Shown piece by piece: positions 29,795 through 39,075 of a stretch of 64,000 nucleotides of DNA. Source of the stretch: Myxococcaceae bacterium JPH2 (GTDB lineage: Bacteria; Myxococcota; Myxococcia; Myxococcales; Myxococcaceae); NCBI GenBank assembly GCA_016458225.1, contig JAEMGR010000023.1, positions 141,837 through 205,836 of the forward strand, read 5' to 3'. The notes beneath the pieces are model-generated. The model worked only from the letters and a program-made list of their open reading frames with translations, had not been told where the DNA came from and ran no database searches. Both the position numbers and the translations under genes were made by a program. The stretch's first letter is position 1, and every line of letters starts with the position of its first letter.

Positions 29795-32431
29795 TCAGAT
29801 GGCGTGCGTCACGAGGTACTGCACGTCCGCGAGCGGCACGACGACGGACTTGTTGAAGAGGTTGATGTCGTAGTGGAGGCCGTCCCAGCTCACGAGCGTG
29901 GCGTCGTAGGAGACACAGAAGGGACAGAAGCCCACTTCCACGAACGCGGCGATGGAGCCGGAGAGGAAGGTGAACTTCAGGTCGCTGCGCGCGGCCAGGT
30001 TCAGGGTGAGCACGCTGTTGCCACCGGCGCCGTAGACGAGCGCCGCGCTGGCCTGGAGCGGGATGGAGGCATGCACCACCTGGAGCTTGCCCTTCACGCC
30101 CGCGGACACGATGAACAGGTCCACGCCCGCGTACAGCTCACCATCCACCGAGGCGAACGGCGACACGGTGCCGCTCACGCCAATGGAGTTCACCTTGCAG
30201 CCGTTGGTGGTGGTGACGTCGTGCTTGGCGTCCACCGCGTAGTTGAGGCCCACCGTGCCGCCCACCTTCGCGCCCAGCGTCACGGGCACCACGACGATGA
30301 CGAAGGTGACCTCGGCCTGCACGAACGTGGCGCTCTTCATCTTCGAGCCGGACACCACGTTGTACGTTCCCACCGGGATGTCCTTGTCCACGTTGACCAG
30401 GTGGATGGAGTTGTCGAGCACGTCCAGCTTCACCTTGGCGTGCTGATCCGTCACATCCGCCAGCGCGTTGACCAGTTGCACCGAGGCGCCCAGCGCGCGG
30501 CCCGTGGCCGTGAAGCTGCCATACGCGCGCGGCGAGGCGGCGCAGTCGCTCTGGCCCAGGTTGCTCATCTCGAAGGAGACGTTGTACGTGGCGGACGCGC
30601 CGAACGTGTCGTCGCCCATGCTGTACGAATCACCCGCCTCCCACTTCACGCGGGCCTTGCCGGTGGCCGGGTCGATGAGGTCGCCCGTCACGTTGCGCAG
30701 GGCGTTCAGGTAGATGTCCCGGCGCACGAAGTACTGCTCCAGCTTCGCGGGGCTGGTGGTGTAGTCCGTGGACGGGTAGTTGACGTTGCCCGCCGCCATC
30801 ACCTTCGTCTTCAGCGAGGTGAAGTCGTTGTCGGTGTAGTCCGAGCACTTCTGGAAGCGCGTCTCGCGCTCGACCTGGTACTGCCCCAGCACGCGCTTGG
30901 CGAAGCGCTTGGGCGACCAGTCACACGCCGCGGGACCGGTGGTGTTGAAGTCCAGGCAGCCCAGGGCCTGCGCGTCGTGCAGCGACTGCTCGATGGCGCC
31001 GTCCAGCGCCTCCAGCCGGTAGAGCAGGCAGATGATGGGATTGCCCGTGCAGATGTTGGTGAGCGCCGCCGTGTTGATGGGCGAGAGCACCGGCGGCTGC
31101 TGGATGATGACGGGGCCACCCGGGTCGACGATCGCGGACTGGGTGCTGGTCGCGGCCAGCGTCTTCGCCGAGGTCGGCGCGGCCAGCGTCCCCACCTGGG
31201 GCAGCACGTTGATGTTCACCTGCGCGAACTGGTTCACCGCGATGGGGTCCGGGTTCCACACCGGATCCCTCCACCAGTTGTCCGTGAAGCGCGGCGAGGT
31301 GCCCACCAGCGGCGGCTTGGGGTTGAACATCGACGCGATGGTGCTGGCGAGCTCCTCGCGCTTGGCGAGCAGCTGGCTGAAGTCCTCCTGCTTGCGCTCC
31401 AGCTCGTACATCTGCTCGTCGAGCACGGTGGCGTTGCGCGAGTTCATCTGCTTGTGCCACGCCCAGCTCTCATCGTAGTAGTGCGCGCCCGCGTCGATGA
31501 GCGGCTTGAGGGCCGGGTCCTCGAACGCCACGCCTGACAGGTCCAGGCGCGTGCGCTGCAAGTCCTTCATCGAGATGAGGATGACCCCGTTGGGCCCATA
31601 GGCCACGGAGTCCTGCGTCCCGCCCTTCAGGATGCTCACCTTGCTGGAGGAGGACACCGGCACGGTGAAGAACTGGTTCTTCGGCTCGCCCTGCGGAAAC
31701 GTGATGGCCGGCGAGAAGGGCGTGCCGTCCTTGCCGCGCTGGATGGGGTCCGAGATGCCTCGCGTGCCGATGGCCGACGCGGGCGGCAAGTAGGGCGCGC
31801 GGGCCATGGCATACGCGACGCTGTAGATGCCGCGGTAGTCATTGCCGCGCGACACGATGGCGTCCTCGAAGACGCTGTAGTCGTAGTACTTCTCGTAGAC
31901 GTACTCGTTGCAGGACGTGAGCGCGTAGCCGTTCGCGTTCCACGCGTCGCGCTGCTGCTGCCGGTAGTTGGCCAGGTAGTCGGAATACGCGCTCGTCTCG
32001 GGGATGTATGTCTGCGCGCGGTGCACCTGCCCCAGGTAGAACGACCCCAGGCCACTCATGGAGTAGCCGTTGGGGTCATCCTTCTGGATGGCGACGATGC
32101 GCGTGGGCTCGGCGGGCGACACCGTGGTGCCATCCGACTTGCGCAGCGTGGGAACCACCACCGAGCGCTGCGGCAGGCTCGCGGTCTGCGTCTCCGCAGC
32201 CTGCTTGATGAGCGTGTTGCAGGTGGCGTCCGGGTCCGTCTTGGCGCGCTCGCGTGCGGCGGTCTCGCAGGAGTTCTGCGGGTTCTGACAGCCCGCGAGC
32301 GTGAGCGTGTAGAGGACACACGGGTCGATGATGATGGGCCCGGTGGAGACAGCGGCCCGAGCCGCTATCGGAGACATGAGGAGGGCGCTCGCGGCGAATC
32401 CGGCCGCGATGCGACTGCTTTTCTGGGACAT
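29795..32431 (-). CDS. Large secreted hypothetical protein, partner of the vitellogenin-N-like protein
   Basis: 878 aa with a Sec signal peptide (cut near AARA, residue 26). Residues 30-75 are Cys-rich (CVLYTLTLAGCQNPQNSC). A helical middle includes a coiled-coil-like run (LDEQMYELERKQEDFSQLL). From about 610 to the end the chain is beta-rich, with repeated alternating strands (VPVTLGAKVGGTVGLNYAV, YAGVDLFIVSAGVKGKLQV, LTLNLAARSDLKFTF) and a GFCPFCVSYD disulphide loop. No known family is recognised. It is the first gene of a two-gene unit; lipid-cradle-like sheets are a speculation based on the partner. Confidence 0.55.
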   Translation of the reverse strand: MSQKSSRIAAGFAASALLMSPIAARAAVSTGPIIIDPCVLYTLTLAGCQNPQNSCETAARERAKTDPDATCNTLIKQAAETQTASLPQRSVVVPTLRKSDGTTVSPAEPTRIVAIQKDDPNGYSMSGLGSFYLGQVHRAQTYIPETSAYSDYLANYRQQQRDAWNANGYALTSCNEYVYEKYYDYSVFEDAIVSRGNDYRGIYSVAYAMARAPYLPPASAIGTRGISDPIQRGKDGTPFSPAITFPQGEPKNQFFTVPVSSSSKVSILKGGTQDSVAYGPNGVILISMKDLQRTRLDLSGVAFEDPALKPLIDAGAHYYDESWAWHKQMNSRNATVLDEQMYELERKQEDFSQLLAKREELASTIASMFNPKPPLVGTSPRFTDNWWRDPVWNPDPIAVNQFAQVNINVLPQVGTLAAPTSAKTLAATSTQSAIVDPGGPVIIQQPPVLSPINTAALTNICTGNPIICLLYRLEALDGAIEQSLHDAQALGCLDFNTTGPAACDWSPKRFAKRVLGQYQVERETRFQKCSDYTDNDFTSLKTKVMAAGNVNYPSTDYTTSPAKLEQYFVRRDIYLNALRNVTGDLIDPATGKARVKWEAGDSYSMGDDTFGASATYNVSFEMSNLGQSDCAASPRAYGSFTATGRALGASVQLVNALADVTDQHAKVKLDVLDNSIHLVNVDKDIPVGTYNVVSGSKMKSATFVQAEVTFVIVVVPVTLGAKVGGTVGLNYAVDAKHDVTTTNGCKVNSIGVSGTVSPFASVDGELYAGVDLFIVSAGVKGKLQVVHASIPLQASAALVYGAGGNSVLTLNLAARSDLKFTFLSGSIAAFVEVGFCPFCVSYDATLVSWDGLHYDINLFNKSVVVPLADVQYLVTHAI

Positions 32432-32547
32432 GGGCGTGTGCTCGTCAGTAAGGAATCAGCCCGCTCGGGGGCCCGGGCCCCTTCACTGGCTCCTGCTGAA
32501 CGACACGCCCCTGCAATCTTCCCGGAGTGAATGATTCCAGGTCGCCG

Positions 32548-34746
32548 TTACTGCACGAGCACGTCCACGCCGGTGAAGGCCGAGTACCCATGCACGACGA
32601 CGGAGTACGTGCCCGCCGTGGCGTGGGTCAGCGGACCGCACTGCTCCACGTTGTCCTTGTTGGAGGAACGGCAGTCATAGAGGGTGGGTGAGGCCGGCCC
32701 TCCGAAGCGGACATAGAGGTCCGCGTCTCCCGTGGCGCCCGACGGACCGGGCGACAGCGAGAAGGAGACGGACTGTCCCGCCACGGCCGCGTAGCTCCAG
32801 GTCTGGAGCGAGCTGGTGGCCCCCGCCACGTCTGGCACCCACAGCACGGTGGAGCCGTCCGGGCGCGTGAAGGAGGCGCGCAGGGTGACGCCCGAGAAGG
32901 CGTCTCGGCCGCGAAGGATGACGTAGTAGGTGCCCACCGACGGGGTGGCGTAGACGCAGGACTCGGCGGTCCCCGTGAGGTAGGGACGGCAGTCATACAG
33001 CGTGGAGGTCGGCGCGGCGCCGAACCGGAGGTAGAGGTCCGCGTCGCCCGTGCCACCGCTCGCGCTCACCACCAGGTTGGAGGCCCCTGCCGGCAAGGTG
33101 ATGGCATACACGGCGGTGGAGCTGCCCAGCGCGCCGTAGAGGTTACGAACGCCCACGCCATTGGCGAGCGCGATGGGCGGACACGCGGCACCCAGGCCCG
33201 TCCCCACGCCCACCGCCAGCCACGCCTGCGTCACCGAGGCCTTCACTGTCGGCCCGTAGTAGGTGTCCGCCACCGTCTCCGTGAGGGCCTTCGCCTGGGC
33301 GAACGTGGTGGTGGGCGTGAAGTAGTTGGTATTCGCCAGGTAGAAAATCACCGCGGCGCGCGTCAGGCCAATGGACGCAACCGGGTTGCAGGTGAGCCCG
33401 CGCGGATGCGTTCCGCCCTGCGCGAGCAGCGAGAAGGCCAGGCCCGGGATGCCCGCGCCCAGGTGGGGGTCCGCGCTCGCGTCGAAGTCGCCATAGAAGT
33501 CCACGGAGCCGCCGTTGCGCGCGGGATCCGCCAGCGAATAGGCAGACGCGCCGAAGGTGTCCTCGGCGATGCGCCAGACATCCGGCGCCGTGGAGCCACC
33601 CGAGACCCAGCTCTCACAGTAGGCGGCGCCCATGTCCGAGAGGCTCTCATTGAGGCCGCCGGGCTCCCCCGCGGAGTTGAGATTGGACTCGTATTGCGTC
33701 ACGGCATGGGTGAACTCATGCATGACGATGTCCATGTCGTTGCACAGCGGCCCCGTCGTGGGGCTGTCGCCGCAGACCATCTGCGTGCCATCCCAGTAGG
33801 CGTTCACGTAGCCGCTGCCGAAGTGGACGCTCGCCAGCAGCGCGCCGCCCGTGCCGTTGAAGGAGTCGCGCGCGAAGAGCGACTGATAGCAGTCGTAGAA
33901 GCGGCCCAGGTTGTCATAGGCCGCGTTGACGGCCGCGTCCGTGGAGGCCGCGCCCCCCTCGACGCGCTTCAGGACGCCCGGCAGCGCATAGCCGCCATTG
34001 GCGGAGTAGATGCGACGGTTCCTCGCCTCGTGGATCTCCGACGTACGAGACACCACCGCGCCGTCGAGCGCATTCACGTAGACGTGGTCGCGCACGGGCA
34101 GCGCCGCGAACACGCCGGTGACCACCGCCTCGAACACGAGCGTCATGCGCGCGTCCGCGGATGCGCGGACATAGGCGAGCCGAGGCGTTCCCTCCACACG
34201 CGAGCCTCCCGGCGTGGCGGCCAACGCGACCGCACCCGCAGACTCTGGAGACAGGCGCGCATCCGATGGCACCGGCGCGGATGCGTCCCCGCGCGCCGTG
34301 CCATTCGCGGCGAAGACGCGCCCGGAGCCATCCACGTGGAGGATGAGTTCCTGACCGATGACCTCCAGTCCTTCATGCATCTGTCCGTAGCGAAGGTGCG
34401 TGTCACCGCGCGCGTCCTGATTGGCGCGGCGCAGGACCAACTCTGAGGCGCGCAGGCGGAACACCGGCGCGATGGATTCCAGCACGGGGCTCGTGCGCGC
34501 CTCGGCATCGCGCGTGGAGAGCGAGGGCCCCGAAACCTCGACGCGCCCGAGGTCGCCTCGCACGAGGAATGGGACGCCGTCCGCGCCTGCCCCCGCGAGT
34601 TCCGCCGAGGGCAACGCACGCAGCGCCGCCTGGATGTCCTCGCCCGAGTCCCGTGCAACGGGCGCTGGAGTCGTCCGAGGTGGCTCGGTTCCTTCACAGG
34701 CGAACTGGACGAGGGTGAGACAGACCACGAGCAATCGATTGCGCAT
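32548..34746 (-). CDS. M4 (thermolysin-type) metalloprotease lipoprotein with two PPC domains
   Basis: 732 aa from the ATG at 34746. The signal ends in VQFAC, a lipobox. A propeptide with FTP/PepSY-like features spans about 30-230. The catalytic domain has HEFTH (zinc His pair and Glu) within DIVMHEFTHAVTQYE and the third ligand in GGLNESLSDMGAAY. Two C-terminal pre-peptidase domains follow (about 530-630 and 640-732), each with a GDADLYxRFG and YDCR pattern; they are usually trimmed or hold the enzyme at the surface. It would be a secreted endoprotease for predation. It is divergent from the toxin-like cassette at 34930. Confidence 0.93.
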   Translation of the reverse strand: MRNRLLVVCLTLVQFACEGTEPPRTTPAPVARDSGEDIQAALRALPSAELAGAGADGVPFLVRGDLGRVEVSGPSLSTRDAEARTSPVLESIAPVFRLRASELVLRRANQDARGDTHLRYGQMHEGLEVIGQELILHVDGSGRVFAANGTARGDASAPVPSDARLSPESAGAVALAATPGGSRVEGTPRLAYVRASADARMTLVFEAVVTGVFAALPVRDHVYVNALDGAVVSRTSEIHEARNRRIYSANGGYALPGVLKRVEGGAASTDAAVNAAYDNLGRFYDCYQSLFARDSFNGTGGALLASVHFGSGYVNAYWDGTQMVCGDSPTTGPLCNDMDIVMHEFTHAVTQYESNLNSAGEPGGLNESLSDMGAAYCESWVSGGSTAPDVWRIAEDTFGASAYSLADPARNGGSVDFYGDFDASADPHLGAGIPGLAFSLLAQGGTHPRGLTCNPVASIGLTRAAVIFYLANTNYFTPTTTFAQAKALTETVADTYYGPTVKASVTQAWLAVGVGTGLGAACPPIALANGVGVRNLYGALGSSTAVYAITLPAGASNLVVSASGGTGDADLYLRFGAAPTSTLYDCRPYLTGTAESCVYATPSVGTYYVILRGRDAFSGVTLRASFTRPDGSTVLWVPDVAGATSSLQTWSYAAVAGQSVSFSLSPGPSGATGDADLYVRFGGPASPTLYDCRSSNKDNVEQCGPLTHATAGTYSVVVHGYSAFTGVDVLVQ

Positions 34747-34929
34747 CGAGGGCTTCCTCCCGAGCGGCGACATGCCGCCCGAAAAGCAGACCACAAATTC
34801 CAGCAACACGCGCAATTCAACCAAGACGCCGCGCACGCTCCAGGCACACTCACGGACAGCGGGCGCGCTGGCATGCGCCTGGCGCACGAGCATTGCCCCG
34901 GAATCGCGCTGGATGGAAGGGACGCACTG

Positions 34930-35844
34930 ATGATGCAGCTCCGAGCATGCATCGCACTCCTGCTCTTTCTCTCGGCCTGCGCTACGTCGGCGCCGAGCCA
35001 ACGTGAGTCAGCGGAGCGAAACCCGAGGCTCGCCAATCTCCGACGGGCCGCAACGCTCCCGTGGACAGATGGAGGACGGTGCGTGGTCCGCGAGGCGTCC
35101 TACCCTTGGCCCGTGCTGGTGGAGAGGTGCTATCGGACCCTCGACCAGGACCGAGTCGAGTTCCACGACCTCACGGGAAGATGCACGGTCGCCTCCGCTG
35201 ACGCCGCGGCCGTGGGCATCGGGTTCTGCGTCCTCGCGGCTCCTGAGATTGCCCTGGGAGCCGTGATGGTGCTGGGCGTGGTGGTTATCGGCGTCGCCAT
35301 CCAAGAGGCATTGGATGCCTATGAACTCCGCCATGCCTACCCCGAGGAGGCAGGGACCTCACAAGGAACGAAGGTCGCAATCCGGGAAGCCGAAGCGCTC
35401 CACAAGCCGAAGCCCGAGCCTCGCGGACAGGACTGGCAACCCCCAGTCCCACCTGGGCTCGTGGACCGCGCGGGGCGCGCCAGTTGTGAGCCCGTTCCAG
35501 TTCCACACGCGGGTGGAGATGACCTGCATGACGCTTGTGCCGACAAGGTCCCACCCAACCGGTATCCTGGAATGGACGTGCTCGTTGGCGGCGTGCGCTT
35601 CGATGCGCTTCAAGTTGGCGTGCGCGTGCCATGGGAGATCAAGACCCATCGTTTTGATACATACAACGAGTTCGTGCGAAATCGAGAGACAGAGAAGGAG
35701 ATTGAGCAATTGCGCAATGAGCGCAGTGCGGCGCAAGCCTGCAGCTACGACTTCGTTGTCGGCGTGAGCACTCAGCCACACAAAGACGCGCTGTTTGAGC
35801 TTGATCCATCTCTCAAGATCGTCGTCACGGGATGCAAACGATGA
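34930..35844 (+). CDS. Putative lipoprotein nuclease toxin (DUF6310-like C-terminus)
   Basis: 304 aa. GGAAGGGA precedes the ATG at 34930. The N-terminus is a lipoprotein signal with a LFLSAC lipobox. Residues about 95-125 hold a hydrophobic hairpin (LAAPEIALGAVMVLGVVVIG), as in envelope-crossing toxins. The C-terminal about 90 residues contain GMDVLVGG and, about 19 residues on, WEIKTH, fitting a PD-(D/E)xK nuclease core, and resemble my recollection of DUF6310. The stop overlaps the next ATG (ATGA), as in toxin/immunity pairs. GC content and AT-containing codons (TTTTGATACATACAACGAG) differ from neighbours, pointing to transfer. It could be exchanged between kin like SitA lipoproteins; that is inferred. 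Confidence 0.6.
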   Translation: MMQLRACIALLLFLSACATSAPSQRESAERNPRLANLRRAATLPWTDGGRCVVREASYPWPVLVERCYRTLDQDRVEFHDLTGRCTVASADAAAVGIGFCVLAAPEIALGAVMVLGVVVIGVAIQEALDAYELRHAYPEEAGTSQGTKVAIREAEALHKPKPEPRGQDWQPPVPPGLVDRAGRASCEPVPVPHAGGDDLHDACADKVPPNRYPGMDVLVGGVRFDALQVGVRVPWEIKTHRFDTYNEFVRNRETEKEIEQLRNERSAAQACSYDFVVGVSTQPHKDALFELDPSLKIVVTGCKR

Positions 35845-36596
35845 CCACCAAGAAGCGTCTCGTTCTTGCCGTCTATGCCCCTCCCATCTCGGGTAACGAA
35901 CACCGCGCGCTCGCCACAGTCCATGGACTGGAACGAGCACTGCCCGGCATGCGGTTGGAGTGGACCGTCACTGAGAAGCGAGAACTCGCTCTGTTGCCTC
36001 AACGCGATGCATGGTTCGCTGAAGCTGCGACACGGGAGCAGTTTCCCTTCGTATGCAATGGCGATGAGAATTTCCCAGTGATGATCAGCGGACTGACAAC
36101 ACCTGCGAGCCAGGCGCCGGGCGGTCTGCCACTGCTTGATGTCCACGCGAAGCTGCCGTTGGAGCCTGACGTTGCTGCGGCAGCGGCAACCGTGCTCGAG
36201 GGCGTGGCGGAAGGCGCACGCGCGTTCTGGGGGCGAGCGACGCCGGACGACGCGGCGGTGGACATCGCGTATCAGACAGCCCCCACCCTGGAGGGGCCAC
36301 CGTCTCCTCGCCGGGGGCTGCCCGCCCTGAAGCTCTTCGAGCACATCCGCTCGCCCGAGATTCCCTACGATCTCGGGTGGATCAACTACTGGTCGGCGGC
36401 CACCGCACAGGCCATTGGGTTCCCGAATTCGGCCCGCGACGCGGAGCTGCTCTCTCGGGCACGGCGCACGGCATCGGGCGGCTGGGTCGTGCAACTCACT
36501 GACGCTCCCCTCGACTTGGAGAACCCCAAGCACCTGGACACGCTCAAGCAAACCTATGAGCGCTTTCCGGAGATCGGCGGACGCGCAGCGCCTTGA
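35841..36596 (+). CDS. DUF5953-like protein, probable immunity partner
   Basis: 251 aa, cytoplasmic, from the ATG at 35841 overlapping the toxin stop; an ATG at 35832 is a less likely start. Features I associate with myxobacterial DUF5953 proteins are LVLAVYAPPISG at the start, LERALPGMRLEW, AAATVLEGVAEGARAFWG, LGWINYWSAATAQAIGFP and the C-terminal ERFPEIGG. No enzyme motif is visible. Translational coupling to a lipoprotein toxin candidate makes immunity the simplest role. Its last 43 bp overlap the 3' end of the convergent protease gene. Confidence 0.6.
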   Translation: MTTKKRLVLAVYAPPISGNEHRALATVHGLERALPGMRLEWTVTEKRELALLPQRDAWFAEAATREQFPFVCNGDENFPVMISGLTTPASQAPGGLPLLDVHAKLPLEPDVAAAAATVLEGVAEGARAFWGRATPDDAAVDIAYQTAPTLEGPPSPRRGLPALKLFEHIRSPEIPYDLGWINYWSAATAQAIGFPNSARDAELLSRARRTASGGWVVQLTDAPLDLENPKHLDTLKQTYERFPEIGGRAAP

Positions 36597-37810
36597 CCTG
36601 GACGCGGGGCGCTGCGACGCAGCCCGAAGAACCCACGCGGGCAACCTCCACGGAACCGGCGGCGTGTGGCGAGGATGACCCCACCTGCCAATGCAGGCAG
36701 CAGGCCCGAGGTGGAGGCACAGCCATTCCCTTCCGACACGCCTGGGGCATCATCGACGGGTTCAGATGGCGCGGCACAGGGTGTGAAGCAACGACATGCC
36801 TCGGCGCCCTCGGAGTCGAGCCGCGCGCAGACACCCGAGCCACATGCGGAGTCCTCCTCGCAGTGCTCACCGAAGTCTCCCTCTTGGAGCGCGGACAGCA
36901 CGCAGTGACTCCGACCACCCGCGGACGCGACACACGCGAGGCCAGCCGGACACTCACGGTCATCGACGCAAGACTCGCGACAGAGTGCATCGAGGTGCAG
37001 CGTGGACGTATCGCCTGGCGGAACCTCCGCGAGGAACGGCCGGACGAAGTCATCCAGGTATCCATCCACCCGCGCGTTCACGGCCTCGGTGCGACAGGCC
37101 ACGTCTCCGCTCACCGTGATTCCAGCGAGCACCTCGCGCCCTGACTGCATCCAGAGCACGGGCCCACCGCTGTCACCCACGCAGCTCATCGAGGGCGAGG
37201 GGCCTGCATGGAACGCGAGCGCATCCACCCGAGTAACAGTCAGCATTCCCTGCCGACGCAGGCCCGCAAGCGCTTGGGCATCCTTCGTGTCGCCATAACC
37301 GAGCACTCGCGCCACATCTCCCACAGCGGGCACAGCGCCGGACACCGACGGAAGCGCGAAGGGAGTCACGTCCACTGCACGAGCGAGCCGCAGGAGCGCG
37401 ACATCGTTCTCATGCGTCTCCGGCACGAAGCCGGGATGTGGCAGGGCATGCGTCACCCGCACGAATCGCCCTTCAGGCGCGGGGAGTAGCTTCTGCCCGA
37501 TGAAGACCTCGTAGCCACCGTCCTGCCCGAGCAGGGCAAGGCAGTGCGCCGCCGTGAGCACCACATCCGGCGCAATGAGCGCACCCGAACACAGCAGCAC
37601 GGGCGGCTCACCCGAGCACCGCGCCCGCCGCGCCACGAGCGCGACAGCGGCCGGATCGCTCGGAGCATCCGTGCCCTGAACCACCGGCTGTGACTTTGCA
37701 CCCGTGGCCATCGACGCAGTCGGCTCGGCCACGGGCTGACAGCCGAGCCCTGCGGCGGTCGTCAGCCACATCATCCCCAGCGCGCTCAGGATCCAGGGAC
37801 GGTCTGCCAT
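36554..37810 (-). CDS. Secreted trypsin-like (S1) serine protease with over-long C-terminus
   Basis: 418 aa from the ATG at 37810 with a lipoprotein-type signal (TTAAGLGC). The S1 triad is intact: LTAAHC, NDVALL and CVGDSGGPV. After the protease domain come Cys-rich EGF/dickkopf-like segments (CRESCVDDRECPAGLAC, CEEDSACGSGVC). A Gly-Cys, hydrophobic span and ATRRRF then mimic a MYXO-CTERM anchor. But the frame runs on for about 30 basic residues (GLRRSAPRPG) into the convergent DUF5953 gene, so the native stop may have been displaced by insertion of the cassette. Confidence 0.85.
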   Translation of the reverse strand: MADRPWILSALGMMWLTTAAGLGCQPVAEPTASMATGAKSQPVVQGTDAPSDPAAVALVARRARCSGEPPVLLCSGALIAPDVVLTAAHCLALLGQDGGYEVFIGQKLLPAPEGRFVRVTHALPHPGFVPETHENDVALLRLARAVDVTPFALPSVSGAVPAVGDVARVLGYGDTKDAQALAGLRRQGMLTVTRVDALAFHAGPSPSMSCVGDSGGPVLWMQSGREVLAGITVSGDVACRTEAVNARVDGYLDDFVRPFLAEVPPGDTSTLHLDALCRESCVDDRECPAGLACVASAGGRSHCVLSALQEGDFGEHCEEDSACGSGVCARLDSEGAEACRCFTPCAAPSEPVDDAPGVSEGNGCASTSGLLPALAGGVILATRRRFRGGCPRGFFGLRRSAPRPGQGAARPPISGKRS

Positions 37811-38183
37811 GCACGGCCTTCCTTGCATCGGTGCAGTCTCACTCATCGCACGTTGGGACAGGGCTTGCCACGCGCCCGCTCCACATCGTGCACACCCAGC
37901 GAGGAACACATCGCTTCGCGCCCCAAGGCTCTCCCGTCCTTCGACGTCACGTTGGGAGGTGCATAGGCTCGCAGCCATCACGACCCAGCGGAGTCTCGGT
38001 CCCGTTCCGCATCCCACACGCGAGACTCGACGCTCCCACCAGGCCGCGATGAGCGCGTCGCTGCGTCGTACCAGGGCGACCGGTTCGCATGCCGACGCTG
38101 TCCGACACCCTGCGCGCGCGACCTCACGTTCTTGCCACACGTTGGCCGCGACGGATGCACCCGCGCCCTCTATTCTCGTCCGC
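37811..38183. other. Divergent intergenic region, 373 bp
   Basis: It lies between the protease and NmrA-type genes and must hold both promoters. No convincing palindrome, RNA gene or small reading frame with a ribosome site was seen. Confidence 0.5.
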
Positions 38184-39050
38184 ATGTTCGTCATCGTCGG
38201 TGCGACAGGAAAAGTGGGTGGCGCGGCTGCAACCGAGCTTCGTCGGCGCGGTCTCCCCGTGCGAGCCGTGCTGCGGGATGTGTCCCGAGGCGAGCGCCTC
38301 ACCCAGCTCGGATGTGAGCTGGCCCAGGCCGACCTTCTCGACACCCAGGCCGTGGCTCGCGCCCTCCAAGGCGCGGAGGGGGCCCTCGTCATCTGCCCTC
38401 TGCGCGCCAACGGCGACGACCCCGCCTCCGACGCCCAGCGCATCATCGACTCGCTCGGAGAGGCCATCGACATCGCTCGGCCTCGCGCCGTCGTCGCCAT
38501 CTCCGACTATGGCGCGCAGGTTCCCGCGGGCACGGGCGTCACCCTCATCTTCCACCGACTGGAAGCACGACTCGCCAAGACGGCGACGGCGATGACGTTC
38601 CTGCGCTCGGCGGAGCACATGCAGAACAGCGCTCGCCACGTGCGCGCGGCTCGCGAGCGCGGTGTCCTCGTGAGCCTGCACCACCCCGTCACCAAGCTGT
38701 ACCCCACCGTGTCCGCGCCCGATGTCGGCCTCATCGCGGCGGACCTGCTCGTGGAGACGCCTCCACAGCCCGGCACCCCTCGCATCGTTCATGTCGAAGG
38801 GCCTCGCCGCTACTCGGCGCAGGACGCCGCCCAGGTCTTCGAGCGCATCGTGCAACGCCCCGTCGTCCCGCATGCGCTGGAGCGAGAGCGGTGGATCTCC
38901 GCCCTCCTCGCGGGCGGACTGAGCGAGGGCTATGCCCAGCTCGTCGCGGAGCTTCAGGACGCGCACAACGCCGGGCACATCGACATCGAAGCCGGCGTCG
39001 GTGAGGTCCGCCGTGGCACCACCGAGCTGGAGCGCGCGCTGATCCGCTGA
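38184..39050 (+). CDS. NmrA-type NAD(P)-binding oxidoreductase-like protein
   Basis: 288 aa. Rossmann start MFVIVGATGKVGGAAATELR with GxxGxxG. An ADLLDTQAVARALQG segment and a AISDYGAQVPAG region follow, in the order found in atypical short-chain dehydrogenases of the NmrA/NAD(P)H azoreductase group. The Tyr-Lys pair is not clear, so it may bind NADPH as a redox sensor or act on a quinone or nitrogenous substrate. No operon partner; a single-gene unit. Confidence 0.85.
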   Translation: MFVIVGATGKVGGAAATELRRRGLPVRAVLRDVSRGERLTQLGCELAQADLLDTQAVARALQGAEGALVICPLRANGDDPASDAQRIIDSLGEAIDIARPRAVVAISDYGAQVPAGTGVTLIFHRLEARLAKTATAMTFLRSAEHMQNSARHVRAARERGVLVSLHHPVTKLYPTVSAPDVGLIAADLLVETPPQPGTPRIVHVEGPRRYSAQDAAQVFERIVQRPVVPHALERERWISALLAGGLSEGYAQLVAELQDAHNAGHIDIEAGVGEVRRGTTELERALIR

Positions 39051-39075
39051 ACCACCCGCGCCCCCGCGATGCCGC

